Shown one piece after another: positions 56,001 to 64,000 of a stretch of 64,000 bases of DNA (positions are counted from its first letter, which is position 1; each line of letters starts with the position of its first letter). Source of the DNA: Liolophura sinensis (Eukaryota; Mollusca; Polyplacophora; Chitonida; Chitonidae). The notes beneath the pieces were generated by a model. It made no database searches and was not told the DNA's origin. It saw only the letters and a program-made list of their open reading frames with translations. Made by a program: the position numbers and the translations under genes. The stretch is from positions 15,821,127 through 15,885,126 of the forward strand of contig NC_088297.1 of assembly GCF_032854445.1 (NCBI RefSeq), read 5' to 3'.

Positions 56001-59000
56001 TAAGGATCATTAACGTTTGTCCGAACTTACTGTTCCGGTCCATCCTCGATTTCTCCATCCATACGCCGCAACGAACGCCATTGTTAAACATCCGAGTGCG
56101 CCTGCACCTGGAAAATCAGCCGCTTTACTTCCGAAAACAGCAAACAGTCCACCGCCAAAAAGTAGGACGTATCTATAAAACACCAGGTGTTGCTGAAAGT
56201 GGAAAAAAACAAATATTTTTTGTTATTAAATTATTATTTTTTAAATAAACAACAATTATTGGAATATAACTATGAATTTTTTTCAATAACCTTTAGATTC
56301 TTGATTACATAGCCTTTGTTCCAGATGCTGTATGTCTCAGATCATTGTGTTCTCAGAAGACGCAAACGTTTACACAAATTAAACAAAGCTACAATTACCT
56401 TGAAGATTTTTTCAAGTCATGGAAAGAAAAGAAAGGCCCATTCCCAAACATTGAGTGCTTGGGGTTTAACGTCGTACTCAACAATTTTTTCAGTCATATC
56501 ACGACGAAGGAATCCTTAGGGTGCATGTACGTGTAATGTGTCTCCTTGTTGCAGGACGGATTTCCACCGCTCTTTTATTGAGTGCTGCTTCACTGAGACG
56601 ACTTACCCAAGGCAAGTAAGCCGCCCCGCCCGAGCCATTATACTGATACGGGTCAACCAGTCGTTGCACTATCCCCTTCATGCTGAACGCCAAGCGAGGA
56701 AGTTACAACTTCCTCTTTTAAGATCTTGGGTGTGACTCGATCAAGGTTTAATCCTGGATCTACCGGTTCCGAAGCGGACGCTCTACCAACTGTGCCCAAA
56801 CATTGCTCTCTGTGACCTATATTATTACTTTGTAATATTAACAAAATGTAATTCTCATAAGCGTGTGACAATGTCATTCAGCTTTTCATTTAATCTGTAA
56901 TCATTTAATCTCTCATTTCATCGTAAAACTATAATTAAAATGAACGAGAAAAATGAGATACTGTTTATTTAATTTACTTATTTGATTGTTGTTTAACGCT
57001 GTACTCAAGAATATTTCACTTATACGACGGCTGCCTGTGTTATGGTTTTAGGAAGCCGGAAAGAGCTTGGAGGTAACCAACGACCATCCGCAGGTTGCTG
57101 TCAGACCTTCCTACGTACGGCCGGAGAGGAAGTCAGCATGACCTGGACTTGAACTCACGGCAAAGGCTCCGAGGATCATTGCACCGCGCTGGCGTGCAAA
57201 CCACCTCAGCCACAGATGCCCCCAGAGTTACATTGTAAGATTGTTGGCTCCATACTGTAACTTTATCCATCATGTATTACAAAATTCCTCAAACCAAACG
57301 ATGTTTACAGGTGGTGAATTACCACCATTTCATTGCATATTTGTCTTTGTTTTCAAAACAAAACATTACTTCGATAACGAACATTGGAATGGAATTGTAA
57401 ATTGTATACAGTAAATCTACCTTTCACTTGTAACAGAATTTGCGAAAGAAAATATTTTTGTTTTAATTAAAAGACATGCTGGTTAAAGCATCACTCTTAG
57501 CAAACGCTTTGCTTTGTAGGTCTACTTCGTGTATATGAGACATTATAAGCTTGTACTGGTTAGTAATTAACCTCACATGCTCGTCTTCCGAGTGTAATAA
57601 GCGTATTTAGGGAAAAAAACTTTCATCTCGCACAGGCATGTTTTACAGTAATAACTCAAGCTCGTGACATTATTTTAAGCCTTCTGTGGGGTCGGTCAAG
57701 TTTACATTGGAAGGTTTGAGTCAAATTTTCTATTTTTGTCACGTCGAGACAACGGCGTATTGTTTTCTGACTCTATAACAGATCTCACGGTATATCAGGT
57801 GCACCGAATGACCCAAGCCAATTTCCCACTAATCAAAAACCGCGTACTCAAATGACTATGAGCGACAAGAAGAACAGGATTGCTCTAGTGTGAACCTACT
57901 TTAATTAATAACACAAATAAATAAACTCACGCATAAAAAAAAAATCATTTTTATCTAATTATATTTTGTTTCTATTCAGGCGGTGACAGAAGCAGACGAC
58001 AGGAGCAGACAGTTCTCAGACAACGCCACGGGGTTAGTGATGGCCATTGTTTTTAGTGCCGAAGCCAAAGTAATGGACTCAAATTGCGTAGATACTTTTG
58101 CTAATCTATAACCATGTCATCTCAGAAGTATCAGCAGGTTAAAACTGTTCTTCAGAAATTGTATATTCTCCTCCACGCGATATAGTTGCAATATTGCGAA
58201 AGTGAGTTAAACCATGATCATTCATTCGTTTAAAAAACATGTCAGTAGGAATAGGTAATCCAATTTCTATTTAATTATTTAACCCATGCGCGTGTGGTAT
58301 CTAACGCGTTACTGAAAAAATCGTCAGGTATGTTAAGACGCCTAGGGTTAATGGGTGGAAGAAACCGGATTGCTCGGATTAAATCTTGGCACTTTGCCGG
58401 TAACCCACCCAACATCCTTACCTAAAACCTCAGCGGAGCCAGTAAGAACTGGATCAGAGTCAGCGTCAGTATTGGTTACACAATGAACCGCTGACGCAAG
58501 AACATTGCTTTGGGTGAATGAACAGGTTATATCGACCCAGAAGTAACAATTGTTGTGATCTCAAGTTGTGTAGGATCATACAATTTTATACGTGTTTAAT
58601 TTTAGACTTCATATATTCGGAATAAAACCCCGAATTTCAGCAGTAATACGTGCGACCATTTGTCATCTACCACACTGTACTCACTGCTTTAGCCTTACTC
58701 TCTGTGCTGTAATCTTTTATTTTATATATTTCACAGAACACTCAAAATACTAGCAATAGAACTATGTGCTACGTAACTTGGCCTAACATTGACTTTGAAA
58801 TGTGATGACAACACAGCATTTTGAGCCATTCTAAACCAGTGACGTTTAACATATCGCTCAGTTAAGATCACTGAATACCGAGTTCTGCTCAAGTCATTTT
58901 GCTGCTATTTAAGCGTTTACGTGAACAGTTAGAATAAAATCGAAATTGAGGTAAAATGACAACACACTATCACACAATTGTCAATCTTCTGGTTTTCCTT

Positions 59001-59153
59001 ACTCTATGCTGTAATATTATCTTATGCAAGTCTGCCAAAATCTTACGTGTTTGATTGGTGGAATGTACCAGCACAAGACCCCGGCGATAATTCCGAACAG
59101 CGTTCCTCCAATAGCCTCCAGCGGTCCCCGGATGATATTGAAGGCAAGATCCC
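52899..59153 (-). CDS. SLC9B2-like: Gene C: sodium/hydrogen exchanger 9B-like (NHA family), 3' half only, 6 exons
   Basis: Six exons give 261 residues in one frame, corresponding to the second half of genes A and B: RGPLEAIGG, FPGAGALG, FGLIGAAIKV, LVIRILVSF with the conserved Arg, FAWLPKATVQ, AAIGSVALDMA and ILITAPIG, with an acidic tail to TGA. Exon sizes (107, 162, 109, 137, 78 nt, then an undivided last exon) match the paralogues. Exons for the N-terminus, RAGLGLD and the Asp-Asp site were not found between 59154 and 64000, so they lie past the right edge or are lost. The residue after FGLIGA is Ala where A and B have Glu. It is convergent with gene B. Confidence 0.9.
53327..53625 (+). 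mobile_element. SINE family 2, diverged subfamily, upstream of gene C last exon
   Basis: CCCTGGTCGGGTCATACC, CCTCGCTTGGGACTCAGCAC, TTAATGACTCCTAGTCATG and CCCAAAGCATAT. Like the copy at 50 kb. Confidence 0.7.
53660..53727 (+). mobile_element. SINE tail of a third type
   Basis: ATGGCTGAAATATTGCCGGT and GTGGCGTTAAGCCATAATCA, then CATACATAC. This end type is familiar to me from molluscan SINEs. Confidence 0.55.
53747..53824 (-). CDS. SLC9B2-like: Gene C exon (equivalent to exon 10)
   Basis: This 78-nt exon encodes AAIGSVALDMALEKE and an acidic linker. Acceptor ATTTATAG, donor GTAAGT. Confidence 0.89.
53836..53935. repeat. Trinucleotide (ATC/GTC)n repeat in gene C intron
   Basis: Imperfect ATC runs change into (GTC)n about 11 bp before the exon-side acceptor region; length variation is likely. 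Confidence 0.85.
54392..54528 (-). CDS. SLC9B2-like: Gene C exon (equivalent to exon 9)
   Basis: This 137-nt exon encodes LVIRILVSF, NWKERFFVPFAWLPKATVQ. Acceptor TTTCCTACAG, donor GTAACA. Confidence 0.91.
54985..55217 (-). mobile_element. SINE family 1 in gene C intron
   Basis: TTATTTATTTAATTACTTG tail to a GGTTCCTGGGTCATGG head region; sense to gene C. Confidence 0.87.
55332..55440 (-). CDS. SLC9B2-like: Gene C exon (equivalent to exon 8)
   Basis: This 109-nt exon encodes MWEVFQPLLFGLIGAAIKV. Acceptor TTAATTAG, donor GTAAGA. SINEs sit on both sides, the upstream one about 35 nt from the acceptor. Confidence 0.9.
55474..55608 (-). mobile_element. SINE family 1, 5' truncated, next to gene C acceptor
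   Basis: ATTTATTTCTTTATTTCATT tail to CATCCGCAGCTTGCTG. In gene C sense its tail lies about 35 nt upstream of an acceptor and may supply T-rich sequence nearby. Confidence 0.85.
56031..56192 (-). CDS. SLC9B2-like: Gene C exon (equivalent to exon 7)
   Basis: This 162-nt exon has acceptor ACTTTCAG and donor GTAAGT. It encodes a Gly/Phe-rich helix, ADFPGAGALGCLTMAFV and GWRNRGW. Confidence 0.9.
56450..56797 (-). mobile_element. SINE family 2 in gene C intron
   Basis: CTTGGGGTTTAACGTCGTAC to CGAAGCGGACGCTCTACC; near full length. Confidence 0.85.
56963..57226 (-). mobile_element. SINE family 1, full length, in gene C intron
   Basis: TTTAATTTACTTATTTGATTG tail region, CGTACGGCCGGAGAGGAAG middle, and CCACCTCAGCCACAGATGCC head. 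Confidence 0.87.
58640..58712 (-). repeat. Dispersed repeat family R, fragment
   Basis: The reverse complement of CGACCATTTGTCATCTACCA and CTCTCTGTGCTGTAATC matches the family. Confidence 0.55.
58915..59025 (-). repeat. Dispersed repeat family R, fragment
   Basis: TTACGTGAACAGTTAGAATA and ACTCTATGCTGTAATATTA in inverted orientation relative to the 20.4-kb copy. It ends beside gene C's most 5' visible exon. Confidence 0.58.
59047..59153 (-). CDS. SLC9B2-like: Gene C exon (equivalent to exon 6 of A/B)
   Basis: This 107-nt exon has acceptor TTTTGCAG, donor GTAAGA and phase 1 to 0. It encodes DLAFNIIRGPLEAIGG and a helix ending LCWYIPPIKH. It is the most 5' exon of this gene found in the window. 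Confidence 0.88.
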
Positions 59154-62100
59154 CTGCAAAAGACGGAAAATAAAACGTAGAGTCACGTAGAGTCTGGTGA
59201 TAAGAGACGCTCGGAAACGTTTGTTACTGGATAGAATACAGTATGTTTAATCTATGGGAGTTTTGATTTTTCTCTGTGTGAGAGCTGAGTTTAGCTTTTT
59301 ATCAGTAATAGTAAGGTTTAAGAGGAGTGGAAATCGGATAGAGCCCTTAAGAAATCCCAAAAATATGTTGCCAGAAATTTAGTTGACAAAAAGTTTCCCA
59401 TTTGGAGAAACCTCTGCAAATTACGATTCCACAGCCACCCCTTCGATAGTTGCTCAAAAGCTGTTTGGTAGAAAGTGCATTCATGTCTATTTTTAAATCA
59501 CATTGTTATATGTTGTGGGGAGGGTGGGAGCGGATGTAGATTCAAGGTTCAGGGTCTTTAATTTGTAAAAGAAGGTAATTGGTTTCAGGGGTAATGAATC
59601 AGTCCAAAGTGACATTAATTCGGTCCAAAATCGAGGGTACACTATATTGCGGGCCAGCAATGAAACTATATCCTATATTGATGCTTACGTGTCAGTAATT
59701 ACATAAAACTGATAAGGAATTCAAAAGATGTAATATACAAATGCAAAATGTTGAAAACGTCCGAAAACGATCGATTCTGTGACATTTACCGTTGATTTAT
59801 CTTTGTTTCCTTTTTGGCTAATTGATTAATTGAGGAATGGTGTTACGTAAACAGTCATTTCTTACTGTCACGCATGTGACTGTTTATATACTGGGAATGT
59901 TTTATTGCAAAGTGCTAATTAAAGAGATCCATATACTTATCACGGTATGCTTCGATATAGCAGGCCTGGAATGCAGTCAAGTTAAAAAAACCGTTCTACA
60001 TGAAACCGTGAAATCGTGACTTCAAGCACTCCTTCCCTAAAGGCAATATTTCCCCGCCTTTGTCTTTATCCAAGAGTAAAGCCTATTGTAGCTTCACGTT
60101 AAAGTATTTCACAGGCAAAAAACACACACGCTGTACACTTATGGCAGTAAAAATAACCTCAAATATATATAGGAATTAAAAGAATACCTCAGTGTTTGCA
60201 CATTCAACTCTAAATAGATCCCCCACCTAATTTGTTAGCATTCATGAAAAAAAGTACATCAAAGAATTCTCTTTGAAAAGCAGGTCTTTATGCTTTGTTT
60301 TGTTTTGTTTTGTTTTGTTTTGCATCTGTCTGAAGAGATGCAATATGCGTGCAACGATCTTGTTGCCGACAGTACGTGAATGCATTCTTTTACCTACAAA
60401 AAGCTTCTTGGTTTTATGTTGAAGACATCTATGTAATGAGAGCTAAAAGAAAAAAGCTGTGGTTCCGTTGATTTCTATATACATATACATTCTAACACCG
60501 TTGCCCATTATTTTAATACAACTAAAGTTTGAACATAAACACACGCTGTTTAGTAAATGAAAAGAAAACAAAGACATGATATGTGCACATTATTTTATGA
60601 GATGGATTGACATCTAATAATAACAGCTTAAAGTTTAATTCATGTCGTAAAAACTATATACTGCATAATGAGTGATATGATGACTGCGCAAGAAAGCAAA
60701 GAAACAAATGTGCGTGATCTCAGACTATATTGGACATGTACTGTTATCAAGGGTTATCACTGTTATTCATACAGAAACTGTAATGTTACTCTGTCAGCGT
60801 CTAAATGCCTCTTAAGGAGTTTAATGCTGGGGATGTTAACATCTATGCAATAAGAGCTCAAATAAATACGCGCGTGTAATTCTGTTGATAAGTCAGACCA
60901 CATAAATGAACGCTCCTGTCTGAAATGCTAATGGCTTTTCTATCCAAACTATATATGCAATGAGAGCTTAAAAAATACACCTCTGTCATAACCTTACACA
61001 GAATACGCGAATGTTCAGCTGATTTTTTTTCTTTTTCTTAAATGTTGGTGATTTATCACATCACCTGTATGACATGACAGCTAAAACAGGTTAGACATAG
61101 CGCTGGGCTCTGCATCTACAATGTTATCTGCAACTGTGTCCCCTTGACATTTACACTTTTACTCTCTTCCTTTATACATGAGAAACCGGAAGTTAGCAAG
61201 ATCGCCGCTATTGGCGGACGTCTGTTTTTTTGTTTTTTTTTTTATCGAAATCTTCCTAATAACAGAACAGAGTGCAAGTCAAGAAGTTTAATATGCACTG
61301 GCATAGGATTTAGCAGTTTTACACCTGCACATAGCTACAAACGGTAATGACACATTAGCTAGCTAGTAAACTGACAAGGGAATCTGTCCAGACTAATTCA
61401 ATTCCTATTACAGAAATCAGCAATAGCCTTCTTCCCTTTCCAGTTTATCCGTCGCAGGTTCGAACCCAGCTCTCGCTGTTTCGGTTGCAATTTTAAGTTA
61501 GAGAATGTGTCGAGTAACTGACAAATGGCAGTAGTTTAAGGAAAATAGGAAAGAACATCCATAGATCTGACTGCTGAAGTAAACATGAAACATTCAAGAG
61601 TACGTTGTTGCACACTAATCAAACAAACAAATAGATGAATCTTTATACAAAAACTAGAGATTTTAATCTAAAAGTGGCCTGCTGATATGTAATAAATGCT
61701 TCTTCTTCTGTCTGGCTCTTCGTTTATACAAGCAGTGTTGTAATATTCCCTACGTGCTTCTGTAACAGAATATTCATAACCTATGCTGTCATAAGCATAT
61801 GAGTAACACAATCTACACAACCAAGCCATTGTTACACATTGGTCGATATACCCCTTAATTAAACGGCTCTTAACTTAGACTCCCCTGAACATAATTAACT
61901 CAGTCATGCGAACCTTAATTCACCTGCCAGATCTAACGAAAGCAATTACCTAGATATATGTATATACATTTGATTATCATTATGATTCCCATCCTTCACT
62001 CTATGCTGACCTTTCACCTCCAACTGCAAATAACCTGCGAAACTCATGAGAATTGAAAATGACATTGTTTAGAATAAGACGCTTCTCACAAAATCATTAC

Positions 62101-62755
62101 ACCTGAGGTCATCAAGACAGTCATCAATCTAGCAAGTGTTTAAGGAAAACTTGGATTACACATGTTAAAATTTTCTGCGCAAAAACATACGGGAATTACG
62201 TCCTATTTACAAGTATTCGTCTTTCTATAAGATTTATCTTACTTATGATTTTCTGGGCATTTGCCCTTCCGCCTCCACCTGGATATTTAATGATCATGAA
62301 ACTTATATTACGAACGATGGAAAAGTTTGCAAATCTAAAATTATTATTGAAGTTCAGGGCAAAAGAACCTGTCACTGCGTTTTTCACTTTCCGTCGCATT
62401 GGTGAACAAATGAAGGATTATGGCTTGAAGTCACATCCGCAATATTTCAGCAACACCTTGGCGAATTTCTTTTGTAAATCTAAGCTGTTTAATATTGTTT
62501 TATATCCGGTCTAAGATTAAGTAGAGCATCAAACAATTATTCTAATATCGTATAATGGACATTCCAGATCAATTCTTGCGATTTATGGCCGATTATTGGC
62601 CGGAATTTCACAGTCAGATGTGGTTCAAGACATAGTAAACCGAATAATCACCAAATTGGGTGAAAAGAGTGACGACAAAAAAAAAATCAAAAAATTACAG
62701 GTAATAATAATCAAACATAACTTTAAATGAGCTAGGTTTTTGAAAATCTATCTAT
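59154..62755. other. AT-rich segment 5' of gene C's visible exons, no recognised exon
   Basis: I searched by eye for the paralogue exon with VSPAVVVP and the ion-site motif and for splice-bounded GC-richer blocks; none was seen. Short open frames here have no recognisable content. Confidence 0.45.
60294..60324. repeat. (TTTTG)n simple repeat
   Basis: About six TTTTG units. Confidence 0.9.
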
Positions 62756-62759
62756 TTTT

Positions 62760-62905
62760 TTCTTGTTTTGACACAATACTGAATAATATTTCTCCCAAAT
62801 GACGTCTGCCAGTTTTACAAGTGAGGAAAGAAACCTCTGCACCTCACCAGGTACCCAACATATAGACTAGCGTGAGGTGGATTCGAACCTGGGGGCCTAA
62901 TTGTT
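62760..62905 (-). mobile_element. Decayed tRNA-derived SINE
   Basis: ACTGAATAATATTTCTCCC, GACGTCTGCCAGTTTTACAA and GAGGTGGATTCGAACCTGGG (B-box in reverse). Confidence 0.55.
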
Positions 62906-63329
62906 TTATGTGTTTCCGGTATCAGTGATATGCTTCAAATTTCTAAAGAATTTAACATAAAGAGCACCATCAGAGTAACTGGCAATTACACCATTCATTG
63001 AGGCCCGCATAAAACTACGGTAGACCTACGAAAGCAGACGAAATGGATGTAGGATGTGGCGCTGACATTTCATGACGTGTGCTTCCAGTTGTAACCTATT
63101 GACGGATTTTGGGGGATTTAGATGTATTTGAATTCTTCAGTGAAGGCATTCAGATTGGTTGATATCTTCAGATTAGCAGACATCATTATAAAGAAAGGGG
63201 ATTTTCTAAGTAGCGGTATTGCCGATGGTGGGGAGAAACATTTTCTAGATTCTGAAGATGCCAAACTATCAAGAATACGTCACAATACAGTATAAGTGTC
63301 TAGACCGCTTGACCAATAGGACTGGATGG

Positions 63330-63510
63330 TTTGATTGATTAGTATTTAACATCATAATTAAGAATATATCACTTACACTAAGGTGGTCAGTTTTATAGGC
63401 GGAGAAAAGAAGTGTCCAGAGAGTCAGATGACTGTGATTCTAAGTTTAGCCCATCGAAGGAAATTTTACAACAAATATCCTACATGCTCGGCCATAGATG
63501 CGACTTTCGG
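63330..63510 (-). mobile_element. Decayed SINE family 1 relative
   Basis: TTGATTGATTAGTATTTAAC, AGAATATATCACTTACAC and GTGGTCAGTTTTATAGGCGG. Confidence 0.52.
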
Positions 63511-63559
63511 ATAGCTCAATTCGCTTGCAGATATTAATAGCGGATACACCGTCTGTTTA

Positions 63560-63697
63560 CATGTGGAAAAGTTTGTCAGTAGCTTGCCAAACGGTGCTGG
63601 TTTTACTCCGGGCACTCTGATTTTCCCAGTCTATAAAATGATTGCTGCTGTATGTGTGAAATATTTCTTAGTAAAGCGTTAAACCCCAAGAAGGTAA
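63560..63697 (+). mobile_element. Decayed SINE family 1 relative, 3' half
   Basis: AAAAGTTTGTCAGTAGCTTG, GCACTCTGATTTTCCCAG and TTAGTAAAGCGTTAAACCCC. Confidence 0.55.
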
Positions 63698-64000
63698 ATA
63701 CGTGCATAAATTCTTTCTTTCCCTGTTACGAAGTGCAGAATGACACAAAATAGCTGCGCAGCCTTGTGGAACAGGTTTTTACGTCTATTCCAGCAGGGAG
63801 AAAACTATGTTCTCTTTCTCCTATGACAGTTAACAGTTTTTATTCTGGAAGCGTCTCCATAAATCAAAACAATTGTGGTTTCGAAGGTTAAAAATGCCTT
63901 GTACGTCACGTGTCATTACGCTTCCACTTCACAGGGGTTGTAATTTCTTAACCTCTGTGCACGTGAGGTTAAAGTCTGGTTTTATTACACTCTCAAAACT

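Overview
The window is AT-rich eukaryotic (invertebrate animal) genomic DNA. Exons are short, with GT..AG splice sites and kilobase introns, and it carries dozens of tRNA-derived SINEs, palindromic MITEs and DNA transposons. The SINE types and their 'gagtacggcgtaaaacaccaat' tails resemble those I know from molluscs and related spiralians. That taxonomic placement is an inference.

The cellular content I recognise is three paralogous genes of the SLC9B / NHA sodium(lithium)/proton exchanger family (CPA2 superfamily, similar to SLC9B2/NHA2). Gene A is on the minus strand (11147 down to 1797) and appears complete in 12 coding exons (565 aa). Gene B is on the plus strand (17709 or 25211 to 36991) and is complete from its second exon; a 20-nt first coding exon is proposed. 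Gene C is on the minus strand (59153 down to 52899). Only its six 3' exons are visible, so its 5' half lies beyond the right edge or is lost. A and B are head-to-head; B and C are convergent. Intron positions and phases match exactly between copies, so they are duplicates of one ancestral gene. A keeps the Asp-Asp ion-site motif. B has Asn-Asp instead.

Layout: 1-672, 137-bp tandem repeat; 724-1366, SINE material; 1.8-11.15 kb, gene A with many intronic SINEs; 11.15-17.7 kb, the A/B divergent spacer with a 74-bp tandem array; 17.7-37.0 kb, gene B, whose introns hold a (TATG)n microsatellite, two MITE copies plus a third split by a SINE, and a dead Tc1-like element (31417-33044). From 37.0 to 52.9 kb is an intergenic region with several palindromic elements, a 1.1-kb G-rich minisatellite (41521-42655) and a degenerate Mutator-like transposon with long terminal inverted repeats (about 44560-48245). 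From 52.9 to 59.15 kb is gene C. From 59.2 to 64 kb there is AT-rich DNA in which I recognise no exon, only decayed SINE remnants.

Spliced models were built by hand from splice sites, reading-frame continuity and paralogue comparison. No alignment or transcript data were available.
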